Shown: positions 18,301-30,138, counted from the first letter of the stretch. The stretch: DNA of 64,000 nt from Globodera rostochiensis (GCA_018350325.1 JAEVLN010000021.1:1116001-1180000); one strand, 5' to 3'. The notes: generated from the letters alone by a model not told the origin. Program-made: numbers and translations.

Positions 18301-19346
18301 AAAATTACGCACTTTGAAAAATTGGCTCACGGACTTAATCCCGTCCCAATGTCCTTCGTGCGTTATCACGCACACATCGAATTTTCGCACATTCTCACCT
18401 TTAAAAATCGGTTTAAGCCCAGTTCTCTGCAAATAAAATCAATAAAACGTGAAAAACTTTACTTTTTCCTACTTTGTCAAATGCTACAAGTCGAAACATA
18501 TCCGGGTAAGTCCGGTCCCAGTAAGCCTGAACAGCTCCGAGGTGCCCAATCCCATAAGATTTCGCTTCGCCATCTATTGCCAAATTCCCCATCAATTCGA
18601 AAGCCATTTCTCGTTGTTTTTTCTCCGTTTTCATCAAATACCGAAATTTATCCTCCGTTATTCCCCTATTAATCAGTTGGTAGTTTTTCGCAAACTCTAG
18701 TGCATAAAAAAGACCTAAATTTTTAATAGGCTATGCTTTTTTATTTTATTTTCTTTTCCCCGCGGGAGTAGGGATGCGACCTAGCTCCTTTATTTCGACA
18801 AAAGGGTTAAAACGGAACATTTCAATAAAAAGAGCAGAGTTTTAAAGCAACTAAACGATTTAAAAGACAATTGTAATTTAAAGATAAGTTCGTAAAAAAA
18901 ACGGTTTATATTTACAGACAAAGCCGAAAAAATAATCAACATTTATTCGAAATAACTAGTATTTATCCACGAGTCGGTGAAGAATAGGTGGCAACTATGA
19001 TGGAGAACTGCTGGTTCAAAAGATCCACTTCCCTGTACGATTGTTGGATTTTTACAAATTCGTTCAACACCGCATCAGGAGTGATTTGAAACAGCGGGCG
19101 GGCGGGGACTATAATTGGGTCGGACAAAACATCGCAATAAATATTCACCGAGATTTTTTCAATTTTCTGCCCAGTCGTCTCTTTTTTTATGGCATCTTCG
19201 ATTAATTTTTTAAAAATAGTTTTCAAATTTTTTTCGGCATTTTCGTTTGGCATGTTTTTGAAATAGAAGGTTGTGACATGTTCAGTGATACCGAATTTTG
19301 TTATTTTTGACGTGGCTTTCCACTTCTTCGTAGTGTTTCTCGACAT
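15335..19346 (-). pseudogene. Polinton protein-primed DNA polymerase B, decayed
   Basis: A multi-exon family B polymerase. The N-terminal block is 18963-19346. Then come 18473-18714, 17392-18426, 17150-17348, 16589-17109, 15909-16549, 15666-15861 and 15335-15630, with introns of 38-47 bp. Visible motifs: a Cys-rich zinc region at 17990-18310; exonuclease I YDLETTK, II HYGGRFDSHF and III YCENDV; the family block FQGCAWHGCTKCF; polymerase motif A MFDIISLYP, B KLGLNSLWGK and C YCDTDS. This is the Maverick/Polinton pattern, where the enzyme copies the element from a protein primer. Lesions: a frame change near 17820-17860; an in-frame TAA at 17094-17096; a frame change near 16281-16335 where the region between motifs A and B looks short; and an exon junction near 15630-15667 that is one base out of phase. 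An exon encoding MFRFNPFVEIKELG (18746-18820) may belong to the N-terminal part, but no donor was found. Confidence 0.9.
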
Positions 19347-19520
19347 CTGGAGACTTTTTGAAAAAATTGCGGGTGTTCCTAGCTCTTCGTTTCTCGGCGG
19401 GGACTTGTAGGAAATTTTTAGAGGGCATTCTAAAAATGAATAAAAGATTGGAAAATGTTTAAAATATTTAGGGTTTTAATACCCCAAAAAGTAGAGAGCT
19501 TTAACCAAAAAAATTTTTAT

Positions 19521-19658
19521 TCATTTTCTACGGCAAAACCATAAGACTGCTAGGAAGAAACAGCAAAAACAAAACATGTAAAAAATTCCCAATATAATTG
19601 CTCCTTGTGTTTGTTCGAACTTTTCAGCTGCAAACATTTCATTGTCGTTTAAATACAT
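19521..19658 (-). CDS. Small single-pass membrane protein
   Basis: A 45-residue frame beginning MYLNDNEMFAAEKFEQTQG, followed by one strongly hydrophobic, Cys/Phe-rich segment (residues about 20-41: AIILGIFYMFC then FCCFFLAVLWF) and a basic end CRRK. The pattern fits a type III or tail-anchored membrane peptide with a short acidic outside part. It sits between the polymerase N-terminal exon and the micro-exon gene, on the same strand. No family recognised. Confidence 0.5.
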   Translation of the reverse strand: MYLNDNEMFAAEKFEQTQGAIILGIFYMFCFCCFFLAVLWFCRRK

Positions 19659-19822
19659 TTTAGTCTAAAAAAATCACTTAGTTTGTTGAGGAAATAAAAA
19701 TTCCAATAACTCGGACTAAACCGAACCTCCAAAAAAAAATGAAATCTCAACAAAATTTTATGATCGCTTTGAACTGTCAAGTCAGATCGGAAAGAACTCC
19801 TGATTTCCGTCATCCCTCTTTT

Positions 19823-21150
19823 TCAGCGCCTTGGACCTCTCCGACGCGGATCCACCGGTCGTCCATGCCACGGTCTCATAGGCCATCGAACTTGAATCTG
19901 ACAGAAAATGCGATTGAAATGAAAAAGTTAAACAGAAAAAATATTCACCCGGTTGAGCGGGCGTGCTTGTGCAATTGGATTTTGGCCAACAAATTGCTGT
20001 TGCACATTTTGCAACTGAAAAAATCGGACCATTTAGGAATTTCAGTTTGGCAAAAAAAAACACCGGCAGTGGTGGAGGCGGTATGTGCACGGGGTGGAAC
20101 TGAAAAAAATGCGCAAAAGATTAGAGCTGGCGTTGCAAGTTAGCATAACTACCGCAACCGGCGGCGGTGGCATGTGAAACCGATGTTGCTGCCAACCCTG
20201 AAAAAAATCAAAAAAAATAGAACATGATATCAGGGGGGGGGGGGGGACAATGCTACCGGCGGAGGGGGTTGCATGAAAAGCTGTTGAAACTAAAAAGAAA
20301 TCGAATCTTCAAACCGTTTTGGTGTGAACTAAAAAACTACCGCTGGCGGCGGAGGATGCATGTAGAGCCGATGTCCCGCTGGTGGTGGAGGCGGCCAAAA
20401 AAAACGTTGACCGACGGGCGGTGGCGCCATATGAAACTGGTGTGCCTAAAAAAAGCTCGGAATGTTAGAAAATGAAGTTTGTTAGAATGTAAGATACCGG
20501 TAGATGGGCTGGTGGTTGCAAATAAACATGATGCATCTGAAAAAAATGCTCAAAATGAAAACAAAATTTTGGCTTGGAACTCGACCACTTGCGGTGGAGG
20601 TGGTGGCGGAAAGTGCACATTTGGCAAATAAACAACGTTCTAGAAAACAAAACAACAGAGAAAATAGGCGGAGACATAAATAATGATAGGCTACCTGGTG
20701 ATGGAGCGGTTCCGGCCCCAATTCTTCCTCCTCGACAAAACCATCGTCATTTTCTAGCTCAAGGCCGGGTGGCGGGGGTTCGTTGCCTTCAATAGGTTTC
20801 GATTAATGTGTTTCGGTTCCTTAGGTTTACGGGCCTAACCATAGTTCAGCGGCGGTGCAATGTCTTGGCCTATTACTGGTATAGGTAGTTGGATTTCTGC
20901 CTGGTTTTGCGGCGGGGAGCCGGGGGGTGTCGGCGGAGGCTTGGGTCGATTTTCGAGAACCCAGTCACTGAATTTTAGTGTAATGTTAAAAGTGGAAAAT
21001 ATTGAGAAAATACTTAAATGCGGCTAAAATTCTAGGGTCGTATGGCTCTGTGGCATTAAAGCGTGTAACGTCGTCAAAATAGAGCGGGCCGTAGCCCTTA
21101 GAAAAGTTGAACGCCATTTTAGTAATTTTGGCTGAAAATCGGGTCGACAT
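19823..21150 (-). CDS. His/Pro-rich protein encoded by a micro-exon gene (11 exons)
   Basis: Eleven exons: 21014-21150, 20840-20967, 20695-20786, 20589-20639, 20498-20536, 20341-20445, 20257-20289, 20159-20197, 20064-20099, 19949-20014 and 19823-19897. Each has GT..AG introns of 43-67 bp and the phases add up to a 266-residue protein with a stop at 19823. The N-terminus starts MSTRFSAKITKMAFNFSKG; residues 45-90 are Pro-rich; residues about 103-115 are acidic. Exons 4-9 are all phase 0 and multiples of three. Each carries a short variable part with His and aromatic residues and most end in a run of Pro: HFPPPPPPQ, LYMHPPPPA, FQQLFMQPPPP, GWQQHRFHMPPPP, FHPVHIPPPPLP. The last exon is Arg/Trp-rich (IQVRWPMRPWHGRP). 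The repeat arose by exon duplication. No signal peptide; no known family. Poly-Pro could bind SH3/WW/EVH1 partners (inference). Confidence 0.7.
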
Positions 21151-21368
21151 TTAGAAAGACATAATAGAGAGAAAACTTTTAGGGGTATAACGGGTGAAAA
21201 AATAAGTGCCTTTTAAGAATGCCAAAGATAGTCAATAGAAAAAATGAAATGCCTTTTAATAAATTCGGTTGAATCGGAAGACAGAATAGAGAGAAAGAAA
21301 AATAGAGGAATATAGCCGGTGGACATTTTTAAGAATGCCTAAATAGGCAAGGAAAAAAGAATTGCCTT

Positions 21369-21750
21369 TTAATGGCTGAAATTTGAGAGGGATTTAAGAC
21401 GAACGAGTATTGCAAATGACATAAAGTTTGAGATCTTGCCTGATACACCCCGTCCAATGTTGATGTGCCAGCCGCCCCGCCCATTTCCTATTTGCCAAAA
21501 ATGACCCTGAAAATGAAAAAAACGAGAATGATTAATTTGAAGAGGCCAATCGCTAAATGACAGGTTGCAGCAGAAAAAAAGCTGCAGAACGAATTGCCAG
21601 TCGGAGGCACGAGGTGCCCTCCCTCGCGTCACGTTTAAGTTGGAATGCGACGCCAAATATTTGAAGATAAAACAATGCCGAATCAACGAATGGTCTGCCC
21701 CGAAGCACCATGGTCTCCCTCGCATACTTTGATTGACAGGCCTCGGCCAT
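21369..21750 (-). CDS. Possible two-exon protein, unknown
   Basis: A frame starting MAEACQSKYARETMVLRG at 21750 runs to a candidate GTCATT donor at 21561. After a 55-bp intron ending TTTTCAG the frame continues from 21506 with GHFWQIGNGRGGWHINIGRG and stops at 21369 (108 residues). The Gly/Trp-rich second exon is protein-like, but the donor is weak and a competing frame is also open across the region. No family recognised. Confidence 0.35.
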
Positions 21751-21959
21751 AAAAAACTGCGCCCGTGACAGGTGTGAAAAAAGTGATTGATGAGTTTGTG
21801 CAATGGGCGAATTTGAAACTTCAAAATGACATGAAAACTTTTTTGGTGATTAATGGGGTTTTAAGATGCGGAAATTAGGATGACATGGAAATATCGAAAA
21901 TAAGATTTTGGACCAATTTTTTTGGTAGATGTTTGGGGCCGGATTACTGGCCAGGGATT

Positions 21960-23040
21960 CTATTTCCTTTCAATATCCGAATCTTTTACCCAGCTATTTG
22001 GTTTATTTGTGTCTGCTATCCATCGTACTAAATGTTCTTTGGCCCCTTTTCGAACTCGTGTTTTTAAAATCTCAGCAAGACGGGCGTTCTCCGATACTCT
22101 TACAAGCTCCTCATTATAGAAAATACCTTTTATGTTTTCACCGTTAAGATCTTCAATACGATAAGATTGGGGTACGGTCGAAAGGACTTTAGCAATTTTG
22201 AATATTTCCTCTGTAAAATTCGGGTAATACCCTTTTGCAAATGTTCCTTTTTCTTTGGTAATTCTTACCGTTTCTCCGATTTTAAATTTTGGTTCAGTTT
22301 TTGGCATTTCTTTTTCTCCATACATTTTTTCCCATAATGCTCTGGCATTTTCAAAATTTACGGAGGTTGGTTTCATCCCCGTTGTTCGATGAACGCTATT
22401 ATTTAGGTTTTTGACGATTTTATCTATAACATCAACCCATCTACGGGTATCCTTCTGAGTAAAGTATCTGTAGAGACGCTCTTTTATTGTCCGATTAGCT
22501 CGTTCAACTAAACCGGCATGAAGGTGAGGGCTATGCATAACATGTTTTATTATGGTTTTGGCTTTGAAATAGGCTTTCATTTTGTTAGCTTGAAATTCTA
22601 ACCCACTATCACTATATATTTTTATTGGTAAAACATTGGCCTTTTTGAATACCAATTCAAAAGCCTCTAATCATATCCTCACTTCTTTTTGACTTTAACA
22701 GGGGCAAGCAAAAAGCATTCGACTTAGAACCTCTATGCAGACTAATAAATATTTGTATCCGCCATTATGTTTGGTTAGTTGATCAAAAATACAAAGGTCG
22801 CATTGCCAGTCGGTATGAAAGCCACTGGGGACTGTCTTTAACCTTGGGTTTGGTTTTCGAATAGGTTTGTGGAGAGTGTAAGTTTTCTGTTTTTCGAGAA
22901 AATTGGTAACAGTGCTCCATTTTAATTTTTGGATTTACCTTCCTTGCTTCGTCTAAAATTTTATTTATTCCCGCAAAACTTGCCGGAGATTTGAGATCGT
23001 AATAAACTTTTGATAAAATTTTATCTATCGCCTTGCCCAT
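21960..23040 (-). pseudogene. Polinton retroviral-type integrase with chromodomain, frameshifted
   Basis: The N-terminal frame from 23040 (MGKAIDKILSKVYYDLKSP) has the helical zinc-binding-like start of Polinton integrases. A second frame carries FLEKQKTYTLHKP and the first catalytic Asp in DWQCDL. The third frame (22655-21960) has the second Asp in IYSDSGLEF and the Glu in GLVERANRTIKERLYRYF. The end (VRKGAKEHLVRWIADTN.. to SWVKDSDIER) is a chromodomain. These are the DDE integrase landmarks of Maverick/Polinton elements. Four frame changes are needed: near 22905-22925, 22700-22704, 22682-22690 and 22658-22662. The last three look like single extra bases in homopolymers, so either the gene has decayed or the assembly has indel errors. 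It is the outermost gene at the right end of the block. Confidence 0.92.
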
Positions 23041-23171
23041 ATTGTTGGTTTAAAAAGCTTCTTTTCTCGAATGATGCCGATTGTTTTTATAGGTTTTATA
23101 TTGATTAGATACCGCTCCGCGCATTGAAATAAAATTAATATCTTTTCGTGGATCGGTTTGTGAGGGAGGGA

Positions 23172-23228
23172 GGGGGTTGTGTCGAGAGGTCGAGATTTTA
23201 CACCGGGATTGTGGGTTCGACACTTCTT
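23172..23228 (+). repeat. Right copy of the inverted repeat bounding the Polinton-like block
   Basis: Inverted match of 4709-4768, beginning about 130 bp outside the integrase start and next to a GGGAGGGAGGGGG tract. Beyond it the sequence becomes AT-rich spacer. No six-base target duplication could be fixed because the outer ends have diverged. Confidence 0.55.
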
Positions 23229-23289
23229 CTCGCCTCCTCCAAAGGGTTTGTGTATAATAAATTTCTGCACTGTATTTTTTAAAAACATT

Positions 23290-26200
23290 GATCTTTCACT
23301 ACTTGCGCCTTTAAATCATTTTTTATATTTATTTTTTAATATTGTTTTTATTTTATTTAAATAATTTTATTTGAATAGTCTGTCCTTTACTTAACTCATC
23401 AAGCTTCAGCGAGGAAAATAATCAATAAACCGATTGGCAACGCAAAAAAAATATTATACAATAACAACTAATATTTATATTAACAAAATTTGAAACTAGA
23501 AAATAAATCAAGGAATATGGGCATAAGCGAAAGTCGTATAAATTCCTCTTTTCAAACAATCCCCAACAAAATAATGCATAAAAACTAATTAGAAAATAAA
23601 AAAATTATTAACTTTTAAATTAAAAAAAATTATTTAATGATTATTTAAAACATTGTTCGCATGCTTTCAAAACAGTTGAAATTTAATATTTTGTTTTCTA
23701 TTTTTAATTTATTTTTTGCTTATGCATCTGAATTATAATTATTTTACTCATGTGGACAAGTTGCAATTTTATTTATATTAATTTGTTATAATAAAAAATT
23801 AATTATTTAAATGATTTATTATTCAGTTTTCCTCCATTGACCTCGTTGCAATCCTCCTATTAAGTGTGCTACAAAACAAACATGTACAAGGCCTTGAATT
23901 TAGGCAAGCAAACACAGCCAAACAGATGGGTAAAACTTAGATAAAGTATATTTTTTGTTGTTTTGCTCTTGAATTTTGTTTCAGGATAATTATTTGCTCC
24001 ATTTCTTGTCGACTGCACGAGTTCGTCTCCACATTTTGATCAAGCGTTCAGTAGGTTTTTTACGGGTAGTTGACATTATTTAATGATGGTGGCAAATTCG
24101 TAAAATAGTAACTACAAGCTTAAGTTTTTTTGCCAGTGATTAATGCTGACGTTTTGATTTAATTTTGTTTTATTTTACATAGGTAATTAAATTAAACTAG
24201 TTATGGCAAACGGTTGCAATTTTATCCTAGAAATTTAGAACTGCACCACAGACTGACCATAAAATCTTAATAATTCCTTATCTCTTGGAAAGTTTATATT
24301 ATTTTATTTGTCTTGTATTTATTAGTGTAAATCGCGCACTTCCTTCTTTTTGCATTTTCACTTTCGAATTTAGCGGATTTACAATTAGAATGGAAGCGAT
24401 GGTGAAAAAATTATGCAAAAATTTAATTTAATTTTAATAAAGATGTATAAACAGTTTCAAGAACTTTTTTATATAATTATATTTTTTATAAATGCAGGGC
24501 TTTACTGTCAATTGCAGCAACAAATATTTTACTTTCATTTATATTGAATTTATTTACACATTTAATTTCTCATTTTTATTTATAATAAAACATTTATTAA
24601 ATGTTTTTAGAACTGATCATGATTTTATTTTAGCAGTATATTAATTTTTTTTGGTTTCATTCATTTTAGTGATTTTATACTCACCGTTAGGATTTTATTC
24701 TTTGTTTGTGCATTATTTTTTAAATCCATATAATTAATTTAATAGTAATATTTGAAAACAAATAAAAATTCCATTTTAATACCGCCTAAATTTAATTACC
24801 CAAAAAATTAATCAAGAAAATTTTTAAATTAAGATATTATTTATTTTTATTAGTTCGTTATTTAATTATCAATTGTTTGCTGAAATTATGAATTAGTTGG
24901 TATTGTAAATTCATAAGAGTAAATTTGTAAAATTTAATAAAATAAATGATCAAATTTTGCAATTCGGTTCATTTGTCGCAAATTAGCTTGTATCTCTCTA
25001 TATGTCGCGTCGCCATCAGTCTTATAACGAATATTGTGTATGGTTTCACTTTATTCTTTTAAATCTTTGTTTTATCACCCATGCAGTCCTTTCTCTGTTA
25101 TAAAGATTTGTTTAGCTCCTATCGCTCTTGTCTTAAAAACGTTGTTTCACATTGAAATTAATCTTTTTACTTTTGAAGTTCCAACATTGATCTTATTTTA
25201 AATTATAATCAGAAAATTATTTTTCTTACTGTCTTTAGATGGTATTAAAACTATTATATTTTATTGCGAATTGCTATTATTTAGTCCTTAACATCATCAA
25301 ACCTGCGGACATGTCATTCTAATTTTAAATTGATTGGTAAAATTTTACATTTAGATATTATTTTAAGAGTTTTTCTCTGCCAAACCCTTTTTAAGCAGAT
25401 GGGCTTTACATACCTTGCTGTTTTATTTTTTCTTAAAGCCATTAAGTTAATTCTGAAGCTTTTATTACTATTTTTTACAATATTATCCTTAGACATTCCG
25501 TGTCGCAGATGTTGTCAATTGGTTAAACGGTGAAATAAATCATTTGTCATAAAGTTGACTTTTATACAGACTGAACCGGTTAAGCTGAAATTTTTACAAT
25601 CTGTTGCCTTCCCAAAAATATTAAGATGCACGCTGAAAATATAATTTAGTCATAAATAAGGCAAAATCTCACTATAGAATTATTATAGTGGAATCATAAT
25701 ATTTTAATGCATATAAATTTTTGAAGCGGTTTTATGCTTCTTTATTTAAAAATTTTTATTTTTAAATTTGGTTCTTTCCAATTTTTTTTTAAATTGACAA
25801 ATTGTTGTTTAATTTTATGATACTTCTTTTTCTTATATTAATGTTTTTTCTTAACAAATCTCTGATTGTTAATACTTTCGGTGCCTATTACTTTCAGTAT
25901 TAAATCAAAAATGTTTTTTTGTTATTTTATTGTTTAGAGTAATTATATTCAAAATATTTAATATTAACTCGGAATGATGATTTTATATTTAGATATTTAC
26001 AGTTTATCTATACCACAGATTTATAGCCTTAAATTTAAGTGCTTTGGGTTTATTTAATTATACATTAATAACTTATAATGTTTTTCCTTTTAAAGATGAC
26101 TTTCAATATCCTTTCGCATTTATATGTATTTTATTTTTCGATTTCAAGTATAAGAGTTATAAAAACTAAGTCTTGTGTATACACACTAAGTAGAAAAACC

Positions 26201-29200
26201 TTTCGCTTATTTTTAAACGGGGAGTCGACTCCATCTTCTCTGAATAAATTTAGGAAATAATTTAATCCATAATTTAATATAAAGTGTGGTCATTTAAAAA
26301 AAAATCATTAAGCGTAATTATACTGATTTAATGATTATTTCCTTCCATTTGCAATGAATAAGCGCTTAAAAATCTGATTAAAAAATTCAAATTAAATTTC
26401 AAGTTTTATTATTGAATTTAACATTTTGGTTATCAATTTATTAATTATCGTAAACAAAAAATTAAGTATTAATATTTATGTTTTTTTTGTACATAAAATA
26501 AATAAAAATTTAATTAGGAAAATAGATTAATAAATTGCTGCAACTTATACTTCCCACGGATCTACAGATGCGCGCATGCTTTTAGGCGCAAAGCCAACAG
26601 CAATCGTCCTAAACAAACAAATTTTTTGCTAAAAATCTATACTGAATTTACGTGGTTTGTATATTGATCGTGATCTCAAAAGCGTCTGCCCAATTGAGAG
26701 CAAAAGCGGAGCGATTAGCTGTTTAAAAACATAATTTTATTTTTATATTAGCCAAGCCTGTTGAGTTTTTCTGCTTTGTTCTGATTAATTTTCGTTTTAT
26801 TTATTGTATTTAGGTAATAAGAGAGAGGTCATAATCTTAGTTTATGTTATTTATTTTGTGACAAAATTAATATTTAGTACTTAACTTTTGGTTTTTTGTT
26901 AATGCATTCATTTTGTTTTCATAAACTTGAAGTTCGTTATAAAGTTCATCGACTGCTTTCATCTTACGGGGTGCTATATCAATTTTGTTTCGCATTTAGT
27001 TTAAAAATTGTAAACTCGTTTTTTCATTTTTGTATTAGCATTTTATTTTATTTTTTTGTTGTAGCTAATAAAAAATTTTTTATTTTGCGAACAAACTTAA
27101 GTAAGAGAGAGTATATTTTTATAATTTTAATTGAAAGCCATCAGTTTTTTATTGCATATATACATTGTACTTTAACATATTTTTATTTTTATATTTGTCA
27201 ATAGCAAATTATTTTTATTTTATAACCATTAGATGTTTTGATAATAATGAATTCTGCATATTTATCAATTTTTAAGAAGTTATTCTTTTTATTATTTTGT
27301 CCAACGTATAAAATAAAATATATGTTCCGCCAAGTATTATCTATTTATTTTATATATTTTTTATAAAACTGTAGTGTTAAGCAAAATAAAATTAATAATA
27401 GATTATATTTTAAACCCAAAAAATATACATTTTTGTTTTGTTTGCTTATTCTTTTGTCTCATTTTTAAGCTTTGTTTCCCCCGAATTTTTTAGAAATCTT
27501 AGCACTCGATTTCCTCATTGTTTTCTTTGTCGAGGATAACAAACGTTGCAGATATGTTCCTAAAAAATATCATTTAATTTTTTCTTAAACAGATGCTCCA
27601 ATCGTCCTTAATACGATGTTAATGATAATTTATATTTTTTCGTCAATTTTTAATTTAATTTTATTTGTTAAGCATATTTACAATTTTTTTGATGTCTTTT
27701 TTTAAAATTTATTACAGATTAACTTTATGGGAATAATTAGCGATTATTTATCATATTCTAGTTAAATGGTGTTTGTTTTTTATCATTATTATTTAAATCC
27801 CTTTTTTAATTGTAAAATAATTGCGATTAACGATGGTATATTTTAGACTGTGGTAATCTTGAATAACTTTTTCAATTGCCCTTATAAACAGTGGCAACTC
27901 AATGCCCGCACATGCGTCAGTTTCGCTTACGATAGCGAATGACGTCGGAATACATAAATTTAATTATAGTGTGTATATCAATGTATTTTGTTTGAGTGGT
28001 TTTTTTGAATTATTTGGTTATTAGAACCTCATTTACAAAAGTAGCAATAATTACTTACTAGCTTTGTGATATAATTGTTCATTTAATTGGCTAATTAAAT
28101 TATTGTATTTGTTTTTAGTTAAATAAAATTTAAATTTATAAAAAACGCTAATTCCTATAAAACACTCATAGATAGCCGAATATTAATGTTCATGAAGGCA
28201 CAAAGATTGTCAAAAATAAACTCCAAAAATATGGTTGAACTAAACAGTGAAGAAAAGGCGGAGTTAGATTTATATTTATTAAAAAGTTTGATTCCTTAAC
28301 ATTTACATTTAATGAGAGTTTTGTATTTAACATTGAGTTGCTATGTTCAATTATTTTGCAAATAATTATATATATACACTTTTGAAATGTTCTATGTAAT
28401 ATATTTATAATTTTTGGGTCTATTAGAATTCAGAAATTCGATTTATCTACTCGTATCCATTTGTTATTTGCTTATTTTTTTCTCACGTATAATTTAATAT
28501 TTTAATGATCAGTTAAATTTTAAAATTTTAAGTGTTATTTTTTTATAAACATTTTTCTAATACCATAATTTTGCTTTCAATCCACCCAACATTGAAAATT
28601 AATGTTTTTTGGCTTCGAATTTCCAGTGAGCGGGTGGAGTTTCGGTCGCATACTGATCCAAAATGGTGTTGATTTCTCTTCATCCAACCAATTATTAATA
28701 TTTAATATATCCTTTCACTTATTCGAATAAAATAATTAACATTTTTTTACTTTTAAAAACAACCGAGCAAATCCATAAGGGTTATTCGTTTTTTTTTGTG
28801 ATTTAATACTCGTTTTTATTTAATACTTGTTTGTTTTGGGTTTTTTTGCATTTATTTAAGTTTGTCTTCTTTATACTTTTAAGTGGAGACGTCGGTAGAT
28901 TAACTAATTGTAACGGGGGTTTGTCAGACTTTCTTTGGATGAATTTTTAAATTAGAATGAATAATTTATGTTTCTGGTTTCATGCCGCTCTAAGGAGTGC
29001 AAGCCATTGTGCGATCAAACATGCCAAGTTTTCCAAATATATTATTAGAACTGGAAAGGCAATCTGTGAAATATTTTTGATAATTGATATAATTTTAGCT
29101 TAATTCAACAATTTAATAATTTTTGTTTTTAAGATGATATCTTTAATTTTTTAGAACTTTTTAACCGAATTTTTCATAATCGATTGCTAACCTTGAAGGT

Positions 29201-29450
29201 TTCTTATTTGGGCCATTGATTGGGATCAACATTTTAGTTATAAACATTTTCATTAAATATGTATTAAAGATTTTTAAATTGAAGGTAATTTAGGAATTTC
29301 TCAATTTTTTTGAAGAAAGTTACTAGCAAATTAATTTTCAAAAATTTAACCGATTCAAAACTTCTAAAATTTACATAAAGAGTTAGGTACTTTTTTCACC
29401 ATTTAGTTATCGAAATTGGACAAGTTTTCTTAATAAAATCGTAAGAATTT
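23290..29450. other. T-rich gene desert
   Basis: About 6 kb of T-rich spacer. The open frames at 25330, 26078 and 26896 encode Phe/Leu/Ile-rich translations of T-runs with no domain. A GC-richer patch at 26560-26720 and another at 27890-27950 have no coherent frame. I see no RNA gene or transposon end. Confidence 0.55.
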
Positions 29451-29830
29451 TCATTTTGTTCTCTCTGCGACGCCTTCGGCTAGAGCTGTTCGAGAGTCTC
29501 GGTCTCGAACCGAGAAATTTCTCGGTTTTGACCCCCCCCCCATTCCCAAAAAATACCGTATTTTTAAAATTTTGGCAGAAAATCTCTTAACAAATTGAGT
29601 CAAAAATTTGAATTTTTCTCGGCGGCGCCTATCGGCACCGCCGACTCCCACCTCCCCGCCCCCAGCAGAAGTTTTCAAAACAACTTGAATTTTTGAAAAT
29701 TCCTTGACAAATATGCTCCTTCTGAAAAAATTGTTTAAGAAAATGCAATTAACCAAAAAATAATTCCTAAAAACTTGTGGGAAATTTCTCGGGTTTTTGG
29801 GTCTCGGTCTCGGGGCCTAAGCCTTCTTGC
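29451..29830. repeat. Repeat-element remnant with CTCGGTCTCG ends
   Basis: A GC-richer island in AT-rich DNA. GTCTCGGTCTCG occurs near both ends (29495-29506 and about 29800-29812), with GAAATTTCTCGG next to each. The interior has a run of nine C and a Gly-rich minus-strand frame (GGGEVGVGG). It probably represents a non-autonomous transposon fragment; the family was not identified. Confidence 0.4.
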
Positions 29831-29959
29831 CACAGAGCAGGAACAGGTCGAAATGCTGATTTTTTTGAACCGCCATCTCCCAATACTCAATTATAAATAC
29901 TAAGAAAGCCAAGATTTCCAAAATAAACGATTTTTTGTTGAAAAGTTAATTATAAAAAA

Positions 29960-30138
29960 TTTTGGTACCGAAAACCGAAATAGTACCGACAATTTTTTTC
30001 GGTACTTTTCGGTACCGGTACTTTTTCGGTACTTTACCGAAAAGTACCGACCGAACCTTTTTGGACTTTTTCGGTACTTTTCGGTACCGGTACTTTTTCG
30101 GTACTTTACCGAAAAGTACCGACCGACCCCTTCTGGCC
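29960..30138. repeat. Palindrome-rich 72-bp tandem repeat
   Basis: Two copies with a period of 72 bp (starts at about 30001 and 30073) built from CGGTACTTTTCGGTACCGG and its complement; TTCGGTACTTTACCGAAAAG can fold back. The preceding 29960-29998 (GTACCGAAAACCGAAATAG) is a variant. The GGTACCG pattern resembles the subterminal repeats of the hAT element at 1-1497, so this may be a small hAT-related remnant. Confidence 0.7.

Noticed and set aside
17905..18672. 255-codon plus-strand frame
   Set aside because: It is the antisense of the polymerase zinc and exonuclease region, which has clear family motifs on the minus strand.
8249..19740. Packaging ATPase, maturation protease or capsid genes of Polintons
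   Set aside because: No Walker A motif, protease catalytic pattern or long capsid-like frame was found on either strand; a diverged version cannot be excluded by eye.
19739..20795. Several plus- and minus-strand frames with Trp/Arg or Cys/His runs
   Set aside because: They read through introns of the micro-exon gene or its antisense; the spliced model explains all the Pro blocks.
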